Assembly (NCBI GenBank): GCA_018822665.1
Contig: JAHJJX010000019.1
Span: 1-64,000, forward strand
Length of the DNA: 64,000 bases
Direction of reading: 5' to 3'
DNA from: a bacterium
GTDB taxonomy: Bacteria > Campylobacterota > Campylobacteria > Campylobacterales > Sulfurimonadaceae
In this document: positions 17,732-26,409 of the stretch, piece by piece
Layout: the number at the start of each line of letters is the position of its first letter
Numbering within the stretch: position 1 is the first letter of the stretch
The notes under the pieces: model-generated
The model's database searches: none
Told to the model about the DNA's origin: nothing
What the model saw: only the letters and a program-made list of their open reading frames with translations
Made by a program: the position numbers and the translations under genes

Positions 17732-17889
17732 CTGCACCCTCTCTTTTTAAAGCCTTACTCTTCCCCTCTTGCAAACAAACTAAAGTTAAAAGACAAAAGA
17801 GACAACTTGTCTTGTACTTTAAGATGAGTATCTATATAATTTACCAGAGGGTAGGTTGATGTTTATAGATATTTCAAGAGGAGTATGAT

Positions 17890-19671
17890 ATGAGAACTCG
17901 TAATTTTTTAGCAATATTGTCAATGCTTGGGGTAATGGTATTTGTTTTGAGTGGTTGCAGCGGCGGCGGCAGCTCGGGCAGTGATGCGTTAAGTGTTTCT
18001 AGTGCATCGGCGGTTCCGGGTGAATACATCACGCTTACGCATGATTCTTTTAATACGGCTACTCCTGTTACTGTAACTTGGTCGGATGATCAAAATTACA
18101 GTGTAAAAGTTATAATCAAACCGATTGCGCAGAAGATACTAAAAGTTCCGGTTCCTGTTTATATCAGCTTGCAAGGCAGCGGCGTGGCAGAAGGCAACGT
18201 GAGTATTTTAGTTTCTGGAATAAGCGATACAAAACCTTTTACCATCCGTAAACCGATTACAATTACTTATGGAGACAGCGATAAACCGGGGGGAATTTTA
18301 ATGGAGTGGTTTAAGCAAAACCGCTCAGATTATAACAACACTTTAAATACAATTCAAACCTTTGGAGTGGATACGACAGATTTTGCATCGAGACTGAATG
18401 TTGAGATAGAGCGTATAAATAATATCGTTGCAGAGTATGATGCAAACAGTACTTTTACTCTTTATTATAATGATTCTACAAGCAAAACACTTTCGCAAGA
18501 TGAACTAAAAGAGGGGGATGCCCTGCTTTATACGGCGGCCTTAGGAATGTTGGCGGCGAATGAAGATATTACCGCATTGTCAAGTTCGCCTTATCGCGGA
18601 GATAGTCTGAATGATTTATTAAACAGTGAAACGGCAGACAATAATGCGGCATTGCAGATTGTTAAAAATCTAAGAGATGTGATACCTCAAATAATGGAAA
18701 ATGTAAAAGGGGGCTCTACGCTGCTTGTTGGAGGTGTAACCGTTGTGGCAGGTGTTGCCGTGTTGGTTGGGTCGATTTCTGCGGGAACAGCCCTTGTTAT
18801 CGGGGGACTTAGCGCAGGAACTTATGCGATTGTCACGGGGGTACATAGTGAAGGTTTGGATTGGATGAGCTCAAAAATAGATGAAGCGACTCTCACTCTC
18901 AGCGACTATGAATTTGGCGGCGAATTGGCAGATAAAGCGAAAGACGCAGCAATCAGCTTCGCTTTTAGTGTAGGTTCAACAGCGGCAGATGCGGCAGGAG
19001 GAGTGGCGGAGCTTGCCTATACCGGATGGAATCTGTTTACTTCAAAAATTCAATCCATTTGTGATGCAACAGAACCTGCTCCATCGAGTTCGCTCACGCT
19101 TTTGAGTACAAGTTTGAGCGATGAAGAGCAGTTTTGCAGCGAGATAGAGGTGCTATTAATTTATAAAGATTATTTTGAATTCACTATAAATATTCCGGGT
19201 TACACAGGTCCGTTTATCAAAGAAGCGGTTGCTTTTGGACGAGGTACGGTGGATGATGGTTCTGCAAGCTATCTTGTCATTACGGCTGTTTCTGCTTCGA
19301 GTAATTTTGACCCTTTGGCAGATGATGTTTTGAGTGTATTGTTCAATGAGAATCTCACTGCTCCGGGCAGTTATATCCTTGATGATACTTGGATAACCGA
19401 AGGCGGTTACACAGATGTTTTCTTTAGCAGTCATGAAATTCTTGAAGATATCGATTCTACGCATAAATGGCCTGTCGGGTTTGGACAGACAGGAGGAACT
19501 TTAGAACTTGAATATTATGGCACGGCATACGGCGACAGACTCAAAGGAAGTTTTGTCGTACATGTGGAGGGCAGTAAAGACACATGTGCCGATTTTGAGT
19601 GTGAAAATTATACGACAGAAATTATTACAGGTACAATCAGCGGCAGTTTTGACGGCTTGTTGAAAGAGTAA
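17890..19671 (+). CDS. Large lipoprotein of unknown function
   Basis: A 593-residue protein with a lipoprotein signal peptide ending in VLSGC (Cys23) followed by a flexible GGGSSGS linker. Residues about 30-125 look like an immunoglobulin-like beta domain. A helical part follows. Then comes a very glycine- and valine-rich hydrophobic stretch (about 275-315: GGSTLLVGGVTVVAGVAVLVG and continuing), which could insert in a membrane, and a second helical block. The C-terminal 180 residues are beta-rich and contain three cysteines (CADFEC and one earlier). I do not recognise the family. It has a strong AGAGGAG ribosome site and stands alone. Confidence 0.75.
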   Translation: MRTRNFLAILSMLGVMVFVLSGCSGGGSSGSDALSVSSASAVPGEYITLTHDSFNTATPVTVTWSDDQNYSVKVIIKPIAQKILKVPVPVYISLQGSGVAEGNVSILVSGISDTKPFTIRKPITITYGDSDKPGGILMEWFKQNRSDYNNTLNTIQTFGVDTTDFASRLNVEIERINNIVAEYDANSTFTLYYNDSTSKTLSQDELKEGDALLYTAALGMLAANEDITALSSSPYRGDSLNDLLNSETADNNAALQIVKNLRDVIPQIMENVKGGSTLLVGGVTVVAGVAVLVGSISAGTALVIGGLSAGTYAIVTGVHSEGLDWMSSKIDEATLTLSDYEFGGELADKAKDAAISFAFSVGSTAADAAGGVAELAYTGWNLFTSKIQSICDATEPAPSSSLTLLSTSLSDEEQFCSEIEVLLIYKDYFEFTINIPGYTGPFIKEAVAFGRGTVDDGSASYLVITAVSASSNFDPLADDVLSVLFNENLTAPGSYILDDTWITEGGYTDVFFSSHEILEDIDSTHKWPVGFGQTGGTLELEYYGTAYGDRLKGSFVVHVEGSKDTCADFECENYTTEIITGTISGSFDGLLKE

Positions 19672-19698
19672 TAGCCGAGAGTTTATGCACTCTTGGGT

Positions 19699-19721
19699 GG
19701 CATGTGGAACTTCCACATGCC
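19699..19721. terminator. Bidirectional hairpin made of two inverted TTCCACATGCC copies (opposite order)
   Basis: GGCATGTGGAA (19699-19709), one spacer base, then TTCCACATGCC (19711-19721). The 11-base arms lie between convergent genes. The arms face the opposite way from the pair at 6863, so the hairpin is the constant feature and not the arm order. Confidence 0.75.
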
Positions 19722-19734
19722 TATGAAAGAAATA

Positions 19735-20856
19735 TCAGACAGACGGTTCTAGAATAATTTCTGTTATTTCGGCGCTTGCGCCAAGCCTCATAGGCGGCCC
19801 CCAAAAACCCGTTCCCTTATTGACATAGATTTGCAAATCTTTATTATGTTGGTGAAGCCCGCTGATATAGGGCTGTTGGAGTTTTACTAAAAATTTAAAA
19901 GGGTAGAGTTGCCCGCCGTGGGTGTGCCCGCTTAAAACTAAATCGACGCCGTTTTTTACCTCGTGTATATATCTTGGCTGATGTGCCAAAAGTACAGTCG
20001 GAGAATCTTTTTTATGGAGGAGCGCTTTGTCTAAGTCCGGCATGTGGGATTGGACTCTGTAACCGAAAATATCATAAACTCCTGCGAGATTAAACCCTTT
20101 TGCCTCTTCTCCTATGTAAACATTTTCATTTTCAAGCACTTTAATTCCAAGAGATTGAACACTGTTGATAATGGTAGAGACTCCGTGAAAATACTCGTGA
20201 TTTCCGACGATAAAGAAAGTTCCATAAAGAGAGTTTAAGTTTGTGAATTCATGAAGCGCGTCTTTGGCATAATTAACATCCACGTCCACCAAATCTCCGG
20301 TGATAACTACCAAATCCGGTTTGAGCGCATTGACTCTGTGTACTATCTCTTTTATAAACTTTGCGTCAATAAGTCCGCCAATATGAATATCGCTGAGCTG
20401 AACAATTTTATAGGGCTGTTTTAAATTCCTGATTTGTATCTTCACCTGCTCCAAAGTAACAAATTTGGCTTCATACATAGCTCTCGCACTTAAAGCGCTT
20501 GCAACGATTAAAGAGGAAACATCCAAAGATTTTTTAAAGAATTTTCGCCTTGCATCGGACATGGGAGCGTAAAAACAAAATGTTCTGGAAATATCATAAA
20601 TAACAGCCGTGCAAAAAAGTAAAAAAAGAACGCCTATGGGGATAGAAAATAAAAAATAGAGCCAGTTGGGCATATTTGTATAGTATCTTCCCATCATGTA
20701 GCCAAGAATGCCAATAAAATTTATAAGAAGAAAGAAGCGCAGGTAGATTTTAGTTTGATGTTTTACGTCAAGTTTGGCAATCAGCCTTTTTGATATGTAC
20801 ATGTTGAGTAAACTAAAGACACCAAGAAAAGCAATTGCAAATAATATAATGTTCAT
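19735..20856 (-). CDS. Membrane-anchored metallophosphoesterase (YkuE/YaeI-like)
   Basis: A 373-residue protein with four hydrophobic segments in the first 130 residues and a calcineurin-type phosphoesterase domain after about 145. Metal-binding motifs are in order: LSDIHIGG, ITGDLVD, GNHEYFHG, LAHQP and GHTHGGQLYPF. Homologues include YaeI, a UDP-diacylglucosamine or phospholipid-type phosphodiesterase, and YkuE. The active site is predicted next to the membrane; the substrate is unknown. A one-mismatch copy of the 11-base word lies at 20039-20049. Confidence 0.88.
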   Translation of the reverse strand: MNIILFAIAFLGVFSLLNMYISKRLIAKLDVKHQTKIYLRFFLLINFIGILGYMMGRYYTNMPNWLYFLFSIPIGVLFLLFCTAVIYDISRTFCFYAPMSDARRKFFKKSLDVSSLIVASALSARAMYEAKFVTLEQVKIQIRNLKQPYKIVQLSDIHIGGLIDAKFIKEIVHRVNALKPDLVVITGDLVDVDVNYAKDALHEFTNLNSLYGTFFIVGNHEYFHGVSTIINSVQSLGIKVLENENVYIGEEAKGFNLAGVYDIFGYRVQSHMPDLDKALLHKKDSPTVLLAHQPRYIHEVKNGVDLVLSGHTHGGQLYPFKFLVKLQQPYISGLHQHNKDLQIYVNKGTGFWGPPMRLGASAEITEIILEPSV

Positions 20857-20899
20857 AGTCGCAATTATATCGAATTAAAGAATCTCTTTTTGATTTTGT

Positions 20900-20911
20900 T
20901 ACTAATTAGTA
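20900..20911. promoter_or_regulatory. Candidate MarR operator and yceI promoter
   Basis: TACTAATTAGTA is a perfect 12-base palindrome directly before TATAAT (20913-20918), a good -10 box for the yceI-marR operon. A palindrome touching the -10 of an operon that encodes a MarR-type repressor suggests autoregulation. Confidence 0.45.
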
Positions 20912-21000
20912 GTATAATTATTTCAGGTCAGGATACTCGTAATTTTATTGTGATGTGTCTGTTGAAAAATAGATAGAAAGAAAAGGTTTGCAAAAACCTA

Positions 21001-21019
21001 TATTGCCTTCAAGGCAATA
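21001..21019. promoter_or_regulatory. Inverted repeat in the yceI leader
   Basis: TATTGCCTT and AAGGCAATA flank a single C, giving nine-base arms 17 bases before the yceI start. It could be a second operator or a leader hairpin next to the ribosome site. Confidence 0.45.
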
Positions 21020-21035
21020 CACAAAGGATATGAAA

Positions 21036-21602
21036 ATGAAATTAGAAAATATAATACTGGCAACGCTTCTTGCTTCGAGTGCTTTATTTGCAGGAGTGTA
21101 TAAAGTAGATATTGCACATTCAAGCGTAGCTTTTAAAGTCAAACATTTGATGATAAGTAATGTCAAAGGCACATTTTCAGATTATAGCGGTACTTTTGAA
21201 TATGATGAAAAATCAAAGAAATTAAAAAGTTTAAGCGGAATCGTAAAAGTTGATTCCATTGACACAGGCATTGAAAAAAGAGATGAGCATTTAAAATCAG
21301 AGGAAATCTTTAACGCAGAGAAATATCCTGAAATTACATTCAAACTTTTAAAAGTTGAGGGTGATAAAGCGTATGGGGAGTTTACAATGCACGGTGTTAC
21401 AAAAGAGGTGAAATTTGATTATGATAACGGAGGAACTATTAAAGACCCATGGGGAAATACGAGAGCCGGTATCTCCTTAAGCGGTAAAATAGATAGAAGA
21501 GATTACGGAGTTTCATGGAATAAAATTCTTGAAGCAGGCGGTCTTACTATAAGCGATGAGGTGAAGCTGGAAGTGGAACTCGAGGGAATCCTTCAAAAGT
21601 AA
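21036..21602 (+). CDS. Periplasmic YceI-family protein
   Basis: A YceI-type lipocalin-fold protein of about 188 residues. The chosen ATG (21036) has AAAGG eight bases upstream; longer starts at 20988 or 21030 have no such spacing. A signal peptide (LENIILATLLASSALFA) precedes the mature start GVYKVDIAHSSVAFKVKHLMISNVKG, the family signature, and later VKFDYDNGGTIKDPWGN and SLSGKIDRRDYGVSW are also diagnostic. YceI proteins bind isoprenoid-type lipids in the periplasm. First gene of an operon with the MarR regulator. Confidence 0.92.
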   Translation: MKLENIILATLLASSALFAGVYKVDIAHSSVAFKVKHLMISNVKGTFSDYSGTFEYDEKSKKLKSLSGIVKVDSIDTGIEKRDEHLKSEEIFNAEKYPEITFKLLKVEGDKAYGEFTMHGVTKEVKFDYDNGGTIKDPWGNTRAGISLSGKIDRRDYGVSWNKILEAGGLTISDEVKLEVELEGILQK

Positions 21603-21609
21603 TTTTATT

Positions 21610-22059
21610 ATGAAAAGAGAGGTAATTGATTATGGAGCCAGAACAAATAAAAGTATGAAAACCTGGTTGGAACTTATCAAATCACAAACAAAGATAAGCG
21701 CCAAAGAAGTTGTGTACATACAAGAAAACAGTTTAACCATGAATCAGTTTAAAGTTTTGGAGGTTTTATACCATCGGGGAAATCTCAGCATAGGAGCGAT
21801 TACAAAGCTGACGAGGAGCACTCCCGGAAATATTACGGTAGTAGTAAGAAATCTTAAAAGAGATGCGCTTGTAGAGAGTGTGGTAGATGCCCAAGACAAG
21901 CGCTCAACACTCTTGTCTCTCACCCAAGCGGGTAAAAAAGTTATATCTGGCATGTTTGACAGGCATGCACACAACCTAAAAAGTTATTTTGATGCTCTTG
22001 ATGATGAAGAATTGGATACGCTCTTTACTCTTTTGAGGAAACTTCAAAAATCACAATGA
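21610..22059 (+). CDS. MarR-family transcriptional regulator
   Basis: A 149-residue winged-helix protein. The recognition part is LSIGAITKLTRSTPGNITVVVRNL (about 58-81), followed by the wing segment LVESVVDAQDKRSTLLSLTQAGKKV, a typical MarR DxRxxxLxLTxxG motif. It lies seven bases after yceI and probably represses its own operon through the palindrome at 20900-20911. Confidence 0.9.
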   Translation: MKREVIDYGARTNKSMKTWLELIKSQTKISAKEVVYIQENSLTMNQFKVLEVLYHRGNLSIGAITKLTRSTPGNITVVVRNLKRDALVESVVDAQDKRSTLLSLTQAGKKVISGMFDRHAHNLKSYFDALDDEELDTLFTLLRKLQKSQ

Positions 22060-22173
22060 CCTCAAAGCCCAAAGAGGCTTGGATATGTTAAAAAATCTTT
22101 ATCCTGCTTTTTGATAGTTTTAGCAAGGAAAGGATATGCTTATACCCTAAAATAAAACATGAAGGATTCACCT

Positions 22174-22797
22174 ATGTTTAAAATGCTTTTTTCTTTTCTT
22201 TTTATGGTTACATTACTCAACTCTTCTGAAATGGGTTTAAACGGCGGTAGTTGTGTATTGGCTCAAGAGGGTGCCGTTACGGTGAGTTTCAAAGCGTACA
22301 AAACCGCCGCAAAAGCTGGTGTCGGAGGAGTGTTTGAGAATGTAAAATACACGGCTTTTGCTCCAAGCGGTAAAAATTTTCGTGAAATTTTTGTAGGTTC
22401 TAGTGTAAATATTGATACTTCGAGTGTAAACTCGAACAATAAAGGACGTGACGATACGCTTGTAAAATTTTTCTTTGAAAAAATGAGCAGTAAAAATATC
22501 AGTGCAAAAATTACAGATTATCTTCCAAACAAAAGGGAAAAATCAAAGCCAAAAACAGGTGTCTTTATGGTTGACATCAGCATGAACGGCGTAACCAAAA
22601 ATATATCTATGCAATACAGTTTTGATGGAGGCATCATGCAGGCGGAGGGTGTTATTGATATTTTAGATTTTAGTGCAGGCAAAGCACTTTCCTCCATCAA
22701 TGAAGCATGTTACGATTTGCATGAGGGTAAAACTTGGAGTGATGTTACAATCGGATTTACAACGAATGTAAAATACGAACTTTGCAGCAGCAAATAA
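22174..22797 (+). CDS. Second YceI-like secreted protein
   Basis: About 207 residues with a signal peptide (MFKMLFSFLFMVTLLNSSEM). The ATG at 22174 is preferred because GAAGGA lies seven bases upstream; ATG 22159 lacks a site. The body follows the YceI pattern (AVTVSFKAYKTAAKAGVGG, MVDISMNGVTKNISMQYSF) but is more divergent and has three cysteines. It lies downstream of marR with a gap of about 110 bases, and may respond to the same signal. Confidence 0.75.
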   Translation: MFKMLFSFLFMVTLLNSSEMGLNGGSCVLAQEGAVTVSFKAYKTAAKAGVGGVFENVKYTAFAPSGKNFREIFVGSSVNIDTSSVNSNNKGRDDTLVKFFFEKMSSKNISAKITDYLPNKREKSKPKTGVFMVDISMNGVTKNISMQYSFDGGIMQAEGVIDILDFSAGKALSSINEACYDLHEGKTWSDVTIGFTTNVKYELCSSK

Positions 22798-22928
22798 TAA
22801 TTCTAAATCAGAGCACACTCTAGCAACATAATGTTGCCGTAGTATGTATTCATATCTCGCTTATTATATTTGTATTTTAAGATATTGGAGTACAATATTG
22901 TATAAAATTAAATAAAAAGGGGTGTGTG

Positions 22929-23783
22929 ATGATGGTTAGAAAATTTAAGTTATCATTAATAACTGTTGTTTGTCTTGTTTTTGGTGAGGTTGCGTTTGCG
23001 GGAAATAGTAATTTTCAAATAGCGCCGCCGCCGATTGCTTACCCTTATTTTGAAGAGGGGAAAACAGATTGGAAAATTGAACCTATGTTGATGAACATCG
23101 AGTCGTCGCAAGCAGATTTAAGCCTAGTGGGCGGTGGACTTAACTTTATAGGGCGTCAGGCTTTTTCAGAATATTTAGCTATTGACATGCAGGGTTCTAT
23201 TTCTGCTTTATCCGGTCAAATGGCGGGCATTGCGCCTATGTATTATTCTACATCATTTTATCCGCGTGTTGATGGCAAATCAGACGTAAGCATGGGTTCC
23301 ATGTCTATTAGTTTTAACATTGAAGCGCAATTAATAAAAGAGGATGCAGGAAGTTTGATTGTTTTCTTTGGTCCAAATTTAGGGCTTACCAATATGAATT
23401 TGACAACACCTTACAGTCTTGTTCGTATCTCAGACGGTGCAGTGACTTCTGGCTATACGGACCAAATGCAAATTCTAAGCAGTACGGTTGGCGCTCAGTT
23501 TGGTATGCAAGGCAGTTTGTCTTTTGGCAAAGGCTTGAGTATCAGCCCATTCTTTATGATAAGTTCAACTTCCGGAACAGCTACAATTACAGATGATCCA
23601 AATACAAGCGATACAAGTGAAAGCGAATATACAGTAGATATCCCTGAATCTACGACAACTTCATTCGGTATGGATATCATTATGGATGAGATAAGCATTG
23701 GTACAATACTCCAAAGCATTGCTACCGCGGACGATAACAGTGATGTGAATATTATTATGTTTAGATTTGGTTATCATTTTTAA
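22929..23783 (+). CDS. Putative outer-membrane beta-barrel protein
   Basis: About 284 residues with a signal peptide (cleaved near VAFAGNSNF). The rest is a series of amphipathic beta strands ending in IIMFRFGYHF, with a terminal phenylalanine typical of outer-membrane barrels. Start ATG 22929 has AAAAAGGGG upstream; GTG 22926 and ATG 22932 are alternatives. The family is not recognised. A terminator follows at once. Confidence 0.7.
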   Translation: MMVRKFKLSLITVVCLVFGEVAFAGNSNFQIAPPPIAYPYFEEGKTDWKIEPMLMNIESSQADLSLVGGGLNFIGRQAFSEYLAIDMQGSISALSGQMAGIAPMYYSTSFYPRVDGKSDVSMGSMSISFNIEAQLIKEDAGSLIVFFGPNLGLTNMNLTTPYSLVRISDGAVTSGYTDQMQILSSTVGAQFGMQGSLSFGKGLSISPFFMISSTSGTATITDDPNTSDTSESEYTVDIPESTTTSFGMDIIMDEISIGTILQSIATADDNSDVNIIMFRFGYHF

Positions 23784-23805
23784 GCTGATTTTTCAGCTTT
23801 CTCTT
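23783..23805. terminator. Terminator between convergent genes
   Basis: AAGCTGA and TCAGCTT form a seven-base stem around TTTT, overlapping the stop of the barrel protein gene and followed by a T-rich run before the pdxA stop. Confidence 0.65.
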
Positions 23806-23812
23806 TTAGAAT

Positions 23813-24727
23813 TTATTTTATAAAAGAGAGAGCACTTTTTACGGCATTGACGTAGCTGAGTGTTTTAGCTTCACCTTTGTAGGCGATGTCAAAAGCTGTT
23901 CCGTGGTCTACGGAGGTTCTGATAATGGGAAGATTCAAAGAGATATTTACACTCTCATCAAAGTAAAGAGCTTTAAGAGGCGCTAAGCCTTGGTCATGGT
24001 ACATTGCAATAAAGTATTTGAAGTTTTTTCTAAAGTGCGGAGTAAAGGCAATATCGGGAACAATGGCTCCAAAAAACAGTTCTTTGCCGAGTTTGGAGTT
24101 GACACTTTTTATGGCTGCTTCTATCTCTCTTTCTTCATCGCCAAGCACCCCGTTGTCTCCGGCATGTGGATTAAGTCCCAAAACCGCTACTTTTTCATTC
24201 GGTATGCTTTTATGGAGCTCAAGGAAGAAATTTTCCAGTTTCTTTTTTTTTACAGATAAGGGCACATCTTTGAGGGGAATATGTTCTGTGTATAAAGCGA
24301 CAAACATCTTCTCGCATCCCAGCATCATAATTGCATCTTTTTTAAAATGGTAGCGGAGCAGGTCTGTATGACCTTTGAACTTTAGTCCTGCCATCATCCA
24401 TGCTTCTTTGTGTATAGGCATAGTAACCAAAGCGTCGGTTTTCTTTTCTTCGCACAGTTTTATTGCGCTCATAAAAGAGTCATACGAATACCTTCCACAT
24501 GCCGGATTTACCTCACCCGGATGTATGTCAAAAAAACCTTCCACATGCCAAGTTTTAAAATCATTGGGTATAACAAAACCTAAAAGTTTTGCCGCTTGCG
24601 TGAGCATTAAATCATTTATGCAATAAAGAGGCTCACAAAGTTCAGATATTTCTTCATGTGTTTTTAAAGCTATTTCTATGCCTACGCCGTTTAAATCACC
24701 GACACTGACTGCAATGCGGGTTTTCAT
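23813..24727 (-). CDS. pdxA: 4-hydroxythreonine-4-phosphate dehydrogenase
   Basis: A 304-residue PdxA of the DXP-dependent pyridoxal phosphate pathway. It oxidises 4-phosphohydroxy-threonine, and its product is used by PdxJ. It begins RIAVSVGDLNGVGIEIALK, has the metal-binding region KGHTDLLRYHF, and ends with AMYHDQGLAPLK and RTSVDHGTAFDIAYKG, all family hallmarks. It overlaps pdxJ by four bases. The gene contains two exact (24493, 24539) and one near (24161) copies of the 11-base word, the densest in any gene here besides sbcD and bioV. Confidence 0.95.
   Translation of the reverse strand: MKTRIAVSVGDLNGVGIEIALKTHEEISELCEPLYCINDLMLTQAAKLLGFVIPNDFKTWHVEGFFDIHPGEVNPACGRYSYDSFMSAIKLCEEKKTDALVTMPIHKEAWMMAGLKFKGHTDLLRYHFKKDAIMMLGCEKMFVALYTEHIPLKDVPLSVKKKKLENFFLELHKSIPNEKVAVLGLNPHAGDNGVLGDEEREIEAAIKSVNSKLGKELFFGAIVPDIAFTPHFRKNFKYFIAMYHDQGLAPLKALYFDESVNISLNLPIIRTSVDHGTAFDIAYKGEAKTLSYVNAVKSALSFIK
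24493..24503 (+). repeat. TTCCACATGCC word in pdxA (first)
   Basis: Exact copy; the gene on the other strand reads it as Ala-Cys-Gly (PACGRY). Confidence 0.85.
24539..24549 (+). repeat. TTCCACATGCC word in pdxA (second)
   Basis: Exact copy, only 35 bases from the first; read as His-Val-Glu (TWHVEG), a different frame. Confidence 0.85.
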
Positions 24728-25506
24728 CGTGTCGTAATTCGCTTCATCTCTTTTACGGCATCTGCCAAACCGCTAAAAACGCTTCTTGCGATGATGCTTT
24801 GTCCGATATTTAATTCTATAATCTCTTTGATATCCATCATGTGAGATACATTATGATAGTTTAATCCGTGTCCGGCCGCAACTTCAAGCCCGAGGGAATG
24901 TGCGTGAACTGCAGCATTTTTTATATCTTCAAGCGATTTTTCCAGCATTGAAGCCAAGTGGTTGCGAGGAAGTTCCAACTCTTTGATGGAGTGGTTGGAG
25001 TAGCTTAGAGAAGAATGAAGCATTGCGTAGAGATTTGCGAATGTTCCTGTGTGAAGCTCAACCATCTCCGCACCAAGTTTTCTTGATTGATTTACCGCTT
25101 CTATGCTCGGGTCTATGAAAAGTGAAACCGGAATGACAGAATCATGCAACTGCTCAATTGCATAGGCTATCGCATCTTCATGGCCAAACACGTCAAGTCC
25201 TCCTTCGGTTGTAACTTCTTCCCTTTTTTCAGGAACTAAAGTGGCACGATGAGGCTTTAAAGCACAGACGATATTTAAAATATCTGTGTTGATAGAGCAC
25301 TCAAGATTTACGGGAATACTTGAACTTTGGATGATTTTTTTTGCATCACTGTCTTGAATGTGTCTTCTGTCTTCTCTTAAATGGATTGTTATCTGGTCCG
25401 CACCATTGGCAGATGCCACATAAAGAGCCTGCATAATATCTGGGTCATTCACTCGTCTTGCTTCTCTTAAAACTGCTACATGGTCGATGTTTACGCCTAA
25501 TTTCAT
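24724..25506 (-). CDS. pdxJ: Pyridoxine 5'-phosphate synthase
   Basis: About 260 residues, the TIM-barrel PdxJ that joins the PdxA product with deoxyxylulose phosphate to make pyridoxine phosphate. Landmarks are MKLGVNIDHVAVLREARR at the start, HLREDRRHIQD, the central ELHTGTFAN and AAGHGLNYHNV. ATG 25506 is preferred; a TTG at 25515 in the same frame overlaps the plsC stop. The operon order is plsC-pdxJ-pdxA. Confidence 0.95.
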   Translation of the reverse strand: MKLGVNIDHVAVLREARRVNDPDIMQALYVASANGADQITIHLREDRRHIQDSDAKKIIQSSSIPVNLECSINTDILNIVCALKPHRATLVPEKREEVTTEGGLDVFGHEDAIAYAIEQLHDSVIPVSLFIDPSIEAVNQSRKLGAEMVELHTGTFANLYAMLHSSLSYSNHSIKELELPRNHLASMLEKSLEDIKNAAVHAHSLGLEVAAGHGLNYHNVSHMMDIKEIIELNIGQSIIARSVFSGLADAVKEMKRITTR

Positions 25507-25511
25507 TGTAT

Positions 25512-26216
25512 TCAAATTAAATCCCTTTTTGCATTATTCATAAAGTTTGTATAGTCATTTTCTAAATTTTTTGCATCAAGGATATCTCCTATATGCACTT
25601 CAATAATTTTTGGACTTTTGTAGGGAGCATTTTTAAAAACACTCTCGAGTTTATCATTAATAAAAACGGGTACTACATCAAGATTATTTGTTTTTGCTAT
25701 TTTGGATGCACCGCTTTGAAACTCTTTTATCCCCTCTCCTTTATGTCTTTCACCTTCGGGAAAAATATAAATATTGAGGTCATTGACTCTTGAAAGTATA
25801 TGTTTTATCTCTTTGAAGAACTTTAAAAGTCCTTTGCCTGTTTCAACATCTACACTTATGCATCCGCTATATTTAAAAAAGTCACCATAAAAAGCATCAA
25901 AAAGTTCTTGTTTGGCTATCCATATTCCGCTTTTATTATGTTTTGAAAAAAGGTGTTCCATCACAATGATGTCAAGCAGAGAACGGTGGTTAATCGCATA
26001 GAGTATTTTATTTTTTTCAGGTATTTGACCTATGAGTTTTACTTCTATATTCAAATATTGCAAAACACTATTCGAATAGGATTGTCTATCGAGTGAGAGT
26101 TGTGTATGCGCTGCTTTTTGTGAGACAAAAGGGTGATGATAGGTTTTTTTATAAACCCTGATATATCGAAACCCAAGCTTTATCATATATGCAAATTTAG
26201 GGAGTGCTTTGAGCAT
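25512..26216 (-). CDS. 1-acyl-sn-glycerol-3-phosphate acyltransferase (PlsC family)
   Basis: A 234-residue lysophosphatidic acid acyltransferase homologue for phospholipid synthesis at the inner membrane. The catalytic HX4D motif is NHRSLLD (about 72-78), followed by IWIAKQELF and the substrate-binding IFPEGERHKGEG motif (about 153-164). The N-terminus lacks a clear long membrane helix. It is the first gene of the plsC-pdxJ-pdxA operon. Confidence 0.88.
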   Translation of the reverse strand: MLKALPKFAYMIKLGFRYIRVYKKTYHHPFVSQKAAHTQLSLDRQSYSNSVLQYLNIEVKLIGQIPEKNKILYAINHRSLLDIIVMEHLFSKHNKSGIWIAKQELFDAFYGDFFKYSGCISVDVETGKGLLKFFKEIKHILSRVNDLNIYIFPEGERHKGEGIKEFQSGASKIAKTNNLDVVPVFINDKLESVFKNAPYKSPKIIEVHIGDILDAKNLENDYTNFMNNAKRDLI

Positions 26217-26267
26217 ACGGAGCCTTTTTATTGGTAGAGAAAATTGTATCTAAAATTTGTAAAGCCC

Positions 26268-26294
26268 GGCATGTGGAAATGTTTTTCACATGCC
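26268..26294. terminator. Hairpin of one exact and one near TTCCACATGCC copy
   Basis: GGCATGTGGAA (26268-26278) pairs with TTTCACATGCC (26284-26294, one mismatch to the word). On the reverse strand it lies just after the small lipoprotein gene and before plsC, so it should end the lipoprotein transcript. Confidence 0.65.
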
Positions 26295-26307
26295 AAATCT
26301 TTGGAGC

Positions 26308-26409
26308 TTATTTTCTATGAAGCGGGTGCTGATAATCGGGTTTTTCACAAGCAGTAAAAAAAGTAGCCATACCAAGTGCTAGAAGTGCCGATAAAAATAG
26401 TACTTTCAT
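26308..26409 (-). CDS. 33-residue lipoprotein
   Basis: A very short gene on the reverse strand with a strong ribosome site (AAGGAG, seven bases before ATG at 26409). The product starts MKVLFLSALLALGMATFFTAC, a complete lipoprotein signal peptide ending in a lipobox (FTAC), and leaves a mature peptide of only 13 residues (CEKPDYQHPLHRK). TAA is at 26310-26308, directly before a hairpin. Size and layout recall entericidin-like small lipoproteins, but the family is not recognised. Confidence 0.7.
   Translation of the reverse strand: MKVLFLSALLALGMATFFTACEKPDYQHPLHRK

Noticed and set aside
17790-17830. Hairpin GACAACTTGTC before the large lipoprotein gene
   Set aside because: The symmetry is short and not placed convincingly relative to a promoter; I could not separate it from chance.
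20988-21035. Longer starts for the first YceI protein
   Set aside because: They would add a polar stretch before the signal peptide; ATG 21036 has the correctly spaced ribosome site.
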